Translations under genes and position numbers: made by a program | The notes under the pieces: model-generated | The model's database searches: none | What the model was told of the DNA's origin: nothing | The model's input: the letters and a program-made list of their open reading frames with translations, nothing else | Assembly (NCBI GenBank): GCA_001936135.1 | Contig: CP012812.1 | Coordinates: 1,674,001 to 1,738,000 of the forward strand | Reading direction: 5' to 3' | DNA: 64,000 nt | Source of the DNA: Saccharomycopsis fibuligera x Saccharomycopsis cf. fibuligera | Taxonomy: Eukaryota; Ascomycota; Saccharomycetes; Ascoideales; Saccharomycopsidaceae | In this document: positions 43,767 to 53,444 of the stretch, piece after piece | Layout of the letters: every line of letters starts with the position of its first letter | Numbering within the stretch: position 1 is the first letter of the stretch

Positions 43767-46139
43767 ATGGACTCATATGAAAATGAGCACGTTGACAGTG
43801 ACCGTAACGGACAACCAGCTATGCAAGAAACAGATGCAGAAGAAGCAGAAACGAAGGGAGAAGAGGATGATGATGAATATGGAAATGAAGTACAGGAACA
43901 AAAACAAAGTTATCTTGGAAATTCGAGACGAGTAGAATTTGATAATAACAATAACAACCGCGATGTTTTGGATCTGAGCAGCGAGTGGCAATCATTGGCA
44001 CTGAGTACCAGTGTTACGAACGGAGACCATTCCAAAACCTCCATTGAACAGGTCATTGTCTCTGATGAGGAAGACTCCCAGACACCGGTCGCCCCTGCGA
44101 AAACCACAAAACGCAAACTATCAGACATTCATGACGAACAACGACCACTCAATGAGGACGGGCAAACATTGCCTCAAATAATTGATGAACAACTACCACC
44201 CAATGAGGACGGTCTAAGACTGCCTAAAATATTTGATAAACAACTACTACCCATTGAGGACGGGCTAAAACTGACCCAATTACTTGATGAGCAACAACTA
44301 CCCATTGAACAAGGCTGCGTAGGCTCATCGCGCACGATGTGCTCGTCAGGGAAACTGATACCGAGTCACCAATCAAATCCGAGTGACACAATCACTCAAA
44401 GTGGTGATTCGAAGAACAAACCAACCACCCCATTTTGGCTCAAGTCTTTCGCAAGCCTTAAAAGAAAACCAACTACGCATAACACAAACCTGAAGGTAAA
44501 ACGAGTAAAGGTGCATGCTTTAGCATCCATACCGAAATCGTATCTAGCAGCCACACAGTTACCAGGGTTTCATGATGCTATTAAAAAGGAATTAATGTCA
44601 CACAAATCACTCATGACCTGGGATTCCATCCCTATTGTGACATCAGATCTGGCTAAATTGCGCAAAGCAATTCCCACTCGTTGGGGCTTCTCCCGAAAAA
44701 GTGATGGGCGCGAAAAGGCACGATTGGTCGCTCGAGGAGACATTCAAAACTCCGAGACTTTCGTGGATACCTATTCGCCCACGCTTCGGGCGGAGATAGC
44801 CAGATCTATCTTAGCCGCGACAGCGATGCAAAGCTGGTATTTTGCACAGAGTGATGTAACTACGGCCTATTTAAATGCTGATTTGCGAGAAGAGGTCTAC
44901 ATTCACAGACCACAAGGTATCCAGTGTAATGTAACGGTACACCCCGGGGAGAAAGTCACATACCGATTACGCAAGGCTCTTTACGGTTTACGACAGAGTG
45001 GCAATCTATGGCACAACAACATTTCAGACTATCTTACTGAGTTAGGATTTAAGAAGAACCATGCATTTCCAAGCACCTTTATTAAGGTAAATACGGAAGA
45101 AATAGTTTGTGCATTTATTGGTATTTTTGTTGATGATTTCCTTATAACTGCTGATAGTGAACACGAATTAGACTCTATTGTCCGCCTGCTAATGGAAAAA
45201 TACACAATCAAGATCATTGCAGCAGATCACGATGGCAAACAGAAATTCCTAGGTACCGACCTAGAAGTGGAGAGAGGTAATGACAACCAAGTGGTCAGCA
45301 TTCTGCTAGATCAAGAGCAGTATATCATTAACTCCTGCAGGGAGTATGATATACGAAGCCCCAACAGAATGTTAAAAACACCCTTGACACCAGGTTTTTA
45401 CTTTAATAGAAATGATCACCCACTCGACGTCGATCAACGAGAGTTGAACACAAGGGTAACCCGCTATCGAAGAACGATCGGAACATTATTATATATTGGA
45501 ACAATGAGTCGGCCAGATGCGCTCTATGCGATAAATTATCTAGCTAAATTTTCCCATTATCCACACCGAGTCTTGTTTGAACAAATTATTAGAGTATTCG
45601 GCTATCTATCACAGACAAAGGAAAAAGCGCTTAGATATGGAGAAGATAAAAGCGATAAGAGACTAATAGGTTACAGTGATAGCGATTATGCACAAGAACC
45701 ACAGAATAGGCGGTCTACAATGGGATACCTCTTTCGCTTAAATAATGCCAACATTCACTGGAAATCCACACAAACAGCTTTAACGTGTCAATCATCTACT
45801 GAAGCAGAATTACAAGCGGTTACTGCAGCTACTAATGAAGCGTCCTGGCTAAATGAGTTATTGATATTCATTGGTCTCGTTAAAGAAAGATTACCATACT
45901 TATTGAAGGTTGACAATACGTCTGTCATAATGAAAATCATCAATGGTAATTTTTCATCAAAATCTAAACATTATGCTGTGCGTTTGAACGTTGCCCTAGA
46001 CAGATACCAAGGAAATGAGTTTACCATTGAGCATGTACCATCATCACTACAGTTAGCAGATATACTCACAAAGCCAGTTACTACGGTGGTTATGAGTAAC
46101 ATATGTGACTTAGTTTTTGAGCCACGAAATACAGTTTAA
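43767..46139 (+). CDS. copia C reverse transcriptase-RNase H region (fossil)
   Basis: Reverse transcriptase with YFAQSDVTTAYLNADL and the catalytic FVDDFLI, then an RNase H with YSDSDYAQ and SSTEAELQAV. Upstream is an acidic linker with four tandem 17-residue units of the form DEQLPPNEDGLRLPKIF (about 44133-44317). Runs to the 3' LTR. Confidence 0.88.
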   Translation: MDSYENEHVDSDRNGQPAMQETDAEEAETKGEEDDDEYGNEVQEQKQSYLGNSRRVEFDNNNNNRDVLDLSSEWQSLALSTSVTNGDHSKTSIEQVIVSDEEDSQTPVAPAKTTKRKLSDIHDEQRPLNEDGQTLPQIIDEQLPPNEDGLRLPKIFDKQLLPIEDGLKLTQLLDEQQLPIEQGCVGSSRTMCSSGKLIPSHQSNPSDTITQSGDSKNKPTTPFWLKSFASLKRKPTTHNTNLKVKRVKVHALASIPKSYLAATQLPGFHDAIKKELMSHKSLMTWDSIPIVTSDLAKLRKAIPTRWGFSRKSDGREKARLVARGDIQNSETFVDTYSPTLRAEIARSILAATAMQSWYFAQSDVTTAYLNADLREEVYIHRPQGIQCNVTVHPGEKVTYRLRKALYGLRQSGNLWHNNISDYLTELGFKKNHAFPSTFIKVNTEEIVCAFIGIFVDDFLITADSEHELDSIVRLLMEKYTIKIIAADHDGKQKFLGTDLEVERGNDNQVVSILLDQEQYIINSCREYDIRSPNRMLKTPLTPGFYFNRNDHPLDVDQRELNTRVTRYRRTIGTLLYIGTMSRPDALYAINYLAKFSHYPHRVLFEQIIRVFGYLSQTKEKALRYGEDKSDKRLIGYSDSDYAQEPQNRRSTMGYLFRLNNANIHWKSTQTALTCQSSTEAELQAVTAATNEASWLNELLIFIGLVKERLPYLLKVDNTSVIMKIINGNFSSKSKHYAVRLNVALDRYQGNEFTIEHVPSSLQLADILTKPVTTVVMSNICDLVFEPRNTV

Positions 46140-46146
46140 GGGGGTA

Positions 46147-46554
46147 TGCTGGATTTATACCAATTAACATCTTTCATACCGTTCATTTGGTATAATCTTT
46201 TATTTTTGGTAAGCTGCCTTTTGCGGCCGAGAACATTTGGGCGCACGCATAGTTGCTAAGGAGAACAACATCAAAGATGTGATGGAGAATTTTACATCAC
46301 CTGAGCATTATGGGTGAGGAATGAAATTATTTATATATAGTCTGAAAGACAGAATGTTTTTATTTATTGATATAGTTTATAATAAAAACCAAGGAATATA
46401 AGTCCAATTTCATTACTAACTAAGTTACATCGAAAAACTAGTATATCAGTAAGTGGCTATCCTTCACTACTAGAAGAGAGACTGATCTAACCAGTGCTGC
46501 GCAGAGGAGACAACCTCAGGTATGGGTAGCAGATCTAGTCACTATACTCTGACA
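46147..46554 (+). repeat. 3' LTR of copia C
   Basis: 408 bp, TGCTGGATTT to CTCTGACA, followed by the target duplication AGTTC. Confidence 0.95.
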
Positions 46555-47223
46555 AGTTCAAATTCCAAGGTGAGGAATGTAAGTGGTGCTCCGAAGACTT
46601 ATCACGTAAAAAGCACAATCAGCACTCATATGAAGATGCTATCAGCAAACAAATGGAGCACTTTTTAGTTAACTGTCCAGTAGCACAAGCATTATGGAAA
46701 AAGTTACATATAAATAAGGAATTGAGCTGGAACAGCCTCATCCTTCCATCCAGTGATACACGAGAATTAATCCAGGTCGACAACTACTTGATATTTCAAA
46801 AGAAATACTCCCGTCTACGGAAAGATAAGGACGTTGATTGGAAAACCATTTCAATCTCTAGTCTTGTTTACTACATCACCACGGTAATGAACTAGATAAC
46901 ACATCAGTGTTCTCTTAGTGAGTGGGAGATGGTATTGAAGTGAGACCCCTTTCTTTTTAACTGTCGACAGCAAAGCAATAACCCTCAAATATATATATAT
47001 ATATATAACATCCATCCTAGACTATAATCTCTCCTATATCTATTTCAAACCCAAAAATCCGCTAAAGTCTAACTAATACTAACGGGGTTTTCACTTGTAT
47101 AAGTTTCCCCTATAATAACAACTGAACTATACTATATATACTATATAGATAAGTTTATGAGCTTATATTTTCTATTGTTTATATAGAAATAATAAATCGA
47201 TATTGTGTGTGAAAAAAAAAAAA
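46555..47223 (+). mobile_element. LINE fragment, right part with zinc-knuckle and poly(A)
   Basis: Continuation of the LINE reading frame to a stop at about 46895. It contains a zf-RVT-type knuckle: CKWC, then HFLVNCPVAQALWKKL, typical of the extreme C-terminus of L1/Zorro-like LINE proteins. A roughly 300-bp AT-rich 3' tail with TATATA repeats ends in a run of about 13 A at 47211-47223, consistent with the LINE poly(A) end. Family assignment beyond non-LTR retrotransposon is inference. Confidence 0.7.
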
Positions 47224-47247
47224 TAGGTAACGGTAGCTCCTAGGTAA

Positions 47248-47654
47248 TGCCAGAGTATAGTGACTAGATCTGCTACCCATTTCAGAGGTGGTCTCCTCTG
47301 AGTAGCGCTGGTTAGATCAGTCTCTGTTCTACTGGTGAAGGATAGCCACTTACTGAGGTACTAGGTTTTCGATGTAACTTAGTTAGTAATGAAACTGGAC
47401 TTATATTCCTTGCTTTTATTATAAACTATATCACTAAATAAAAACATTCTGTTTTTCCAGACTATATATAGTAATTTCATTCCACACCCATAATGCTCAG
47501 GTGATGAAAAATTTTCCATCACATCTTTGATGTTGTTCTCCTTAGCAACTATGCGTGCGCCCAAATGTTCTCGGCCGCAAAAGGCAGCTTACCAAAAATA
47601 AAAGATTATACCAAATGAACGGTATGAAAGATGTTAATTGGTATAAATTCAACA
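47248..47654 (-). repeat. solo LTR of copia C family
   Basis: 407 bp, reverse complement of the copia C LTR, with TG...CA ends. Flanks GGTAA and ATTGG do not match, so there is no target duplication; the right flank is family-B LTR sequence, suggesting insertion into a B LTR followed by loss of its left part. Confidence 0.9.
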
Positions 47655-47837
47655 ATTGGTCATGCATTGCTTCCGGCACAGCCACCCTGGCTTACTATAA
47701 ATAAGGGGCGTGTCCCCCATCTTTGTGACTGACTGAAGTTTTTCATTTATAGGATATAGTTAATAACAACATGTGTTTTGTGATTTATTTTCAGGATATA
47801 ACGTTATGTCAAGTGATTGGTTCATCAAACTACAACA
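47655..47837 (+). repeat. partial family-B LTR (3' part)
   Basis: Carries the TATAAATA box, the TTTCAGGATATAACG segment and the CTACAACA terminus of the family-B LTR. The U3 repeat region is absent. It abuts sequence matching the start of the gypsy gag at 50024. Confidence 0.85.
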
Positions 47838-48078
47838 TCCTGAAACCGTCTCACGTCTTAATTCAGACCCTACAACCCCATCTCTTACAAAGTTATATCT
47901 TGGCTTTGTTGTCTAAAGTTAAATGCAGAGCTTTATCGAGCCTACTATACACCTTAGTTCGATTCCGCCTGCGGTGAACGTAACATGATTTTTACTAGAC
48001 ATCGCTACGGCAGTAATTTCGGCTGCCTGAGTAGCAGCTTCAATTTCACCTCTGAGAGGTTCTTTCGGAAATAGAACC

Positions 48079-50030
48079 TCAGGTTCTGCGTATAAGTTGA
48101 ACCATTTTCAAAATAGCGTCAAGCTGTCGAGTGCTTGCTGCACTACCGGTTTTCAGAATCACTCGACCCAAGAGTTCTACCCGTTCTTCAAATAACCAAT
48201 ATTTTTGTGTTTTAATTGCTGCTAAATTTTTAATTAACACTTGTGAAAATAAAGCAGATGCTTCTCCAGGCCAAAGGGCATTACACGCCATGTATAATGT
48301 CCGGATGAGGTAGAAAATTCGGCTTTTCTCGTCTCCAGGGTTCATTCTTAATTGATGATATCCATGCGCCAGATCATTGTTTCAAATAAAAGCGTTTTCT
48401 TGCAACCTTGGTGAATGTATCATCAATTTGATTTCCTACTTCTTGGGCTGGTACTGAGGCTAAGTGATAAGGGGTCGAGCAATGATTTGATCATCGTTGA
48501 GTTTGACTCGGTAATCGAAGCGTTCTTATAACGGGGGAAGGTGCTCAATTTTATCCTCAAACTCACTAACGGCTTGAGCCATCTGTTTCAAAGCATGGTA
48601 TTTCGACTTGTCAAGTTCTTTTGGGGCAGGAATGGGATTGTGGGATTCCAGTGTATGAGGCTCCGCTTCTACCTAGTAAAGTTCGATTTTCTCGTGGTTT
48701 TTAACTTCATTGCGCAATTCTTGGACCAGAATAAGGTTAATTTGCACTGCTTCAGAACTTGATCCTTCATGAGGGTGTATAGCATTATTTGACCCCAGGA
48801 TAGACCAAACGCCGTTTCTACAAGCAAGCTCGCATGTTGTTTGATGAACGGAAGGCCAAAGATCATAGGACGACTCGGCACAGGAAGGACATAGGCTGGA
48901 GTACTTTTTGTTTTTCCTCCAATCTCCACATCCAAAGAACAACAGTCCGTGAGTAGCTGTTGTTCTTTATTGACTGCGACAGACACACTAGCCTTTTCAG
49001 GAGTAAAAACAGGGCAACGGTTGACTTGTACTACTTCCTTGCTGACAAAGTGGAACTAGCACCAGTATCGAATAAAGAGTCAACTTGTATATCATTAACC
49101 ATGACTTGTAGATGAGCAGGGTGTAATATTGCAGGGTAATTAGTTTTGTTGAGAGTAGCGATTCCTCGCGCTAACATCCAAATTGGAGTTTTCTAGGGTA
49201 AGGTGGTCAAGATCCATTTTCTCCGGTCCAGAATGGTTTGAAAATGGTCTGTTATTTCCCTGGTTGTGAAAATTTCTGTTGTTAAAGTGTGGTTTGTTAA
49301 AACGGTTACTGTTGTAACTTTTTGCGTATCTGTTAGTGTGGTTGGAAAACCCAGCACTATACGATGGTTTATAACTGTTGAATTTCTTCTGGTTCTTATT
49401 GAAATTTGATTGGCCATGCATAACAGGTTGCAGAGTGGCAGCGATACGGGTTGCCGATGTTTGAACCCAATTGAGAGAGACGGGAAGATGTTGCTGGAGA
49501 AAGGAGTCTCTCATGATGCTAACATGAACTCTAAGGTTCTCGTTTAAACCATTGATAAAGAAATCCATTAAAGTGGATTCACCAGTGTCATAGGCTGAAG
49601 CCAAATAGTTAAATCTGGTAATATAATCTTCGATAGAACCAGATTGTCTTAAAGAAGAAAGTTGTTTGTTTAAGGAGGCTGTGTTATATGATTGTCCAAA
49701 ACGTTCGGAAAAAGCTCTCCAGAATTCGTCGACATCGATCTCGTTATTGTTTTCCCGAAAAATTAAGAAGTTGACTGCCCAAGTAGCAGCGACATCACGT
49801 AAGCAACCAATAGTAGCTCTAAGTTGTTGATCTGAAGTGTTATAGCCTTTGCTAAAACAGTATGTAAACATCAAAGTTTGAAAACGTTCAATAGCGGCTA
49901 ATGAGGAATTTTTTCCCGTAACAATTGGAGTCAGAGTCTCTCCCCTGGCACCAAAGGCGCTACCAATTATAAAAGATGGGGTTGTAGGGTCTGAATTAAG
50001 ACGTGAGAAGGTTTCAGGATTCATAGTTAT
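48079..50030 (-). mobile_element. Ty3/gypsy fossil (gag, protease, partial RT)
   Basis: Minus-strand Ty3/gypsy remains. The gag part (49140-50024, 294 codons) has the retrotrans_gag look (WAVNFLIF, FWRAFSERFGQ, SIEDYITRFNYLAS) and an Asn/Phe/His-rich basic tail without a zinc knuckle. Downstream is a protease segment with LFDTGAS, then reverse-transcriptase remnants (FDYRVKLNDDQ; LAHGYHQLRMNPGDE; a connection-like LLGRVILKTG). Integrase is not seen and the element is degraded, with several breaks. No LTR pair is recognised. A short plus-strand copy of the gag start lies at about 47838-47885. Confidence 0.8.
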
Positions 50031-50101
50031 TTTCTAGGATCGACTAGGAAGAGAGATAAGACTCAAGATAAAGTAAAGGAGATAAGTATATTGTAATAAA
50101 A

Positions 50102-50567
50102 TGTTGAATTTCAAACATTCATCTTCCCTTGACTCTTATCTTTCTAACTTCTTGACTCTTTATCTTCTTTACTCCTTTTATGCTTCACCCATTGTCATGG
50201 TATACTGTTCACCCATTATCATGGTATACCGTTCTGATGCACTTTATTTGTTTACTTTTTCATCCCGTCTACGTGCGCGGTGCCGATCCTTACTGCAGCG
50301 TGGAAACTTTTGTTTTTGCCGCCACCTTTATCCCGCCACTCCGATTTCATTTACTCAACTTATTTTTCCTACTTAAGGCGGGCCTTTCCCGCTTCTTTTC
50401 TTTTCGTGTTCTCTACTATTGGATACTTCTTAACAGAACTAAGCTTAACAACTTTACACTCTTTATTTTTCTATCCAATACACTTTATTGCTCTTCATGA
50501 AACTATTTTTTTTCTAACTTTTCTTTATCAACCCACTTTTTACTGATTTACAGTCTGGCAAACAACA
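50102..50567 (+). repeat. LTR of copia family A (5')
   Basis: 466 bp, TGTTGAATTTC to GGCAAACAACA, with TGTTG/CAACA inverted ends. The same sequence recurs, with a family-B LTR inserted, at 56308-57355. It is followed by A19-T8 and the gag start. Confidence 0.75.
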
Positions 50568-50596
50568 AAAAAAAAAAAAAAAAAATTTTTTTTACC

Positions 50597-51540
50597 ATGT
50601 TTAATTTCAACGATTTTGATGTTGCTGTCGGCACCTATAAAGCAAGGCTTGATGGTATCTCCAAATTGAATGTCAAGCCGATTACCCAATGGTTCCAGTA
50701 CCCTTTGTTGAGATCATTTCTTCAAAACAAATTGAAAGTTATCATCAATGATGTTACTGTTATCGATGTTGAGAAAATGTTAGACTCTGACGAGTTTGAC
50801 CAGTACCCGCCAAAGCGCAATGATATCATTTATCAGCTTATTCACAAAAAGGTTGACGCTTCGTTGTTAAAGAACTATCAACGTTACACCGACGGGTTTA
50901 ATTTGTTGAAAACAATCAACAAAAAGTTCAAATCGATTGACTCATTCTATATTGTCAAAATTTTCAATGACTTTGTCCATGAAGCATTTGTTGTCAAAGA
51001 CCGTGATGCTATCGAAGATTACTTGGAAATCTTCAAGTACTACTACAAAGATGTGAACTTCTCCAACTTTGGTGGTATTATTGGATTCAGCCTAGTTGGT
51101 ACCAAAAGTCTCCATGTTGCTCTTAGTGAGACCCGCTTGCTCACTAACGCCCGTGGATTGCTTGGTACATCTTTTGCTGATGCTATGGAGAGCTCTAACG
51201 ACCTAGCTGCTAGAGACTTGGTGGAGATTGATTCTGGCTCTCGTGCAAAGTTGCCACCAAATGATGAATTGGTTCAGTTGGCAGATGCCAAACTGAAAAA
51301 GAAGCCGGTATTCCTTATTAAGTGCTTCACCTGTGGAAAACTTGGCCATTACAGCAATGACTGTTACAAAAACAAGAACAGAAATCAGTCTTACAAAGGC
51401 TGCAAAGAGCTTGTCAATCTTGTTGAAGTTCCAATCGGTGCTGAAGTGGTTCACAATGGCAACGGTCAAATTGTCATTGATACTTCGACTGATCTGGCTG
51501 AACCATCAGAGGAGACTCACTTCATTGAAGAAGTGTATCT
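50597..51540 (+). CDS. family A gag (fossil, copy 1)
   Basis: Copia-type gag beginning MFNFNDFDVAVGTYKARLDG, about 310 codons, with a CX2CX4HX4C knuckle CFTCGKLGHYSNDC near residue 246. Its end is formed by a minus-strand family-B LTR joined at 51541. Near-identical to the copy at 57384. Confidence 0.85.
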
Positions 51541-52094
51541 TGTTGTAGTTTGATAAACCTATCACTTGACATAACGTTATATCCTGAAAATAAATCACAA
51601 AACACTTGTTGTTATTAACTATATCCTATATATGAAAAACATCAATCAGTCACAAAGATGGAGGAGACGCCCCTTATTTATCGTCAGTCAGGGTGGGTGT
51701 GCCGGGACTGATGCATGACTAGTGTGGCCACATAGAATCTTCTAGAATATTCCGGAACTGCACGGATATGCACGGAACTGCACGGAAATGTATGGAACAT
51801 CATGGAACTTCTTGGAACATCATGGAACATCATGGAACTTCATGGAACACTATGGAACTTCATGGAACATTATGGAACTTCATGGAACATTATGGAACTT
51901 CATGGAAGATTCTAGAGCTTTCTCGTATATGTCTCGTATACTATGCAACCTTCTAGAATGTTCTCGAACAATCTCGTATTTTCTCGTATATTGTGGAACA
52001 TTCCAGAACAAGATCGAATCCTCTGGAAACTCATGGAATATTCTAGAACTTTCTAGAAGCAACTAGATCTATCTTTGAATTATTACTCTCAACA
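51541..52094 (-). repeat. family-B LTR (554 bp)
   Basis: Reverse-oriented B LTR, TGTTGTAG on the plus strand to CTCAACA, with the 10-bp GAA/TTC array and heat-shock-like elements. Right neighbour is a 99-bp piece of family-A LTR. Confidence 0.92.
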
Positions 52095-52193
52095 CCATGA
52101 CAATGGGTGAAACATAAAAGGAGTAAAGAAGATAAAAAGTCAAAGAGTTAAAAAGATAAGGATTAAAGCAAGATGAATGTTTGAACTTCAACA
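52095..52193 (-). repeat. 99-bp family-A LTR start
   Basis: Reverse complement of the first 99 bp of the A LTR at 56308-56406, broken at the same CATGG point where a B LTR is inserted at 56407. Confidence 0.9.
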
Positions 52194-53071
52194 TAATGTG
52201 GCTGGTAGCACCACTATCGAAAAACAAGTCAGATCTTTTTGACTCTTGCCCTAAATATGCAAACCAGGCACTACCATTCAGTTTTCCATTTTTCTTTTGC
52301 TTTCTAATTCTCTCATTAAATTCATCCTTTGGCGGTTGGCGACCGTCCCTTGCATAATGGCCTATCTTGCCACAGTTGTAGCATTGACCACTATTGGCCT
52401 TTCTAGTAACAAGAGCAGTTTCAGTAGTAGTAACGGCAGACTTGGAATCTTCCTTAATCAATTCTCTCGCGAGGTCCAACGCCGATTCAACATCAAAGGT
52501 TTCCATGGAATTATGAGATGCTTGGTATGTTGTAATAATCTCCTTCACAGCAGCTTCACCGTAGCCGGCGCGTTTGAGTTCAGCAAGAAATAAGCAAGTA
52601 AGAAACAGATCAGCGGTAACATTCTTGATAACCGAGACATTCAATGCAGCGAAGCTCGAGATCAACAGATTGAGGCTTGAGCCATTCGACTTCTACTTGT
52701 GGTCGAAGAAGTCAGATAGCATACCAACAGCATTAAACACTGACATTGTACCATAGGAGGCTTTCAAATAGATAAACAAATCACGACCAGAACCATCGTA
52801 ACTGGATGCCTTTCTGAGGGCAGCCCCAGTAACACCATTGACAATCATCAATGTCAAGATATCATCCATAGCCATTTGTAGTGTAGCTCTCGAGTCGTCC
52901 GAGCCTTCATCAGTAGCGCCGATATCATTATCGACAAGGTACTTGTACAAGCCAAGCCCTCTCATTTTCAATTTGATTGAGACTAAGGAGAACCAATCGT
53001 GAAAGTTCTCCGAACCTTTCAACTTTTCATCTGAACTGAAGTTGGCTAGAGCACCTGGGGAACTCATAACC
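52194..53071 (-). mobile_element. family-B gag/protease fragment (nested)
   Basis: Minus-strand copia gag (SSPGALANFSSDEKLKGSEN) with zinc knuckle CYNCGKIGHYARDG-like sequence and the first part of a protease (FFDSGATSHI), where the family-A LTR piece begins. Truncated and broken. Confidence 0.85.
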
Positions 53072-53444
53072 TGTTGTAGTTTGATAAACCTATCACTTGA
53101 CATAACGCTATATCCTGAAAATAAGTCACAAAACACTTGTTGTTATTAACTATATCCTATATACGATAAACTTCAATCAGTCACAAAGATGGGGTAGACG
53201 CCCCCTATTTATAGTAAGCCAGGGTGCCTGTGGCGGAAGTAATGCATGACCAATGTGGCCACCTAGAATCTTCTAGAATCTTCCGGAACTGCACGAATAT
53301 GTACGGAACTGCATGGAACATCATGGAACATCATAGAACACTATGGAACATCATGGAACATTATGGAGCATTATGGAAACTCATGGAATATTCTAGAACT
53401 TTCTAGCAGCAACCGGACCTATCTTTGAATTATCACTCTCAACA
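53072..53444 (-). repeat. family-B LTR, short form (373 bp)
   Basis: B LTR with a shortened U3 repeat array; 5' LTR of the nested B fragment. Flanks do not match those of the other B LTR at 51541. Confidence 0.9.

Larger units (their letters stand above)
40707..46554 (+). mobile_element. Ty1/copia element 'copia C', nearly whole
   Basis: 5.85-kb LTR retrotransposon inserted in a LINE fragment, about 270 bp upstream of the tRNA-Glu 5' end, as Ty1-type elements favour. LTRs are 40707-41112 and 46147-46554, flanked by the 5-bp duplication AGTTC (40702-40706 and 46555-46559). The sequence after the 5' LTR begins TGG, the expected first bases of a tRNA-CCA primer site, and a G-run (AAGGGGGTA) precedes the 3' LTR. 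Order gag, protease, integrase, reverse transcriptase, RNase H is copia-type. By eye the two LTRs differ at about six bases plus one small indel, so the insertion is young. It looks nearly whole, with perhaps one or two breaks. Confidence 0.93.

Noticed and set aside
47248-47654. Target duplication around the C solo LTR
   Set aside because: Flanks GGTAA and ATTGG differ; the left flank has probably been replaced.
51768-52066. Short ORFs made of His-Gly-Thr-Ser-Trp/Met-Glu repeats in B LTR copies (also 56435-56733, 58555-58853, 61424-61612)
   Set aside because: They are translations of the 10-bp U3 array in several frames; the period is not a multiple of 3 and no protein-level signal is seen.
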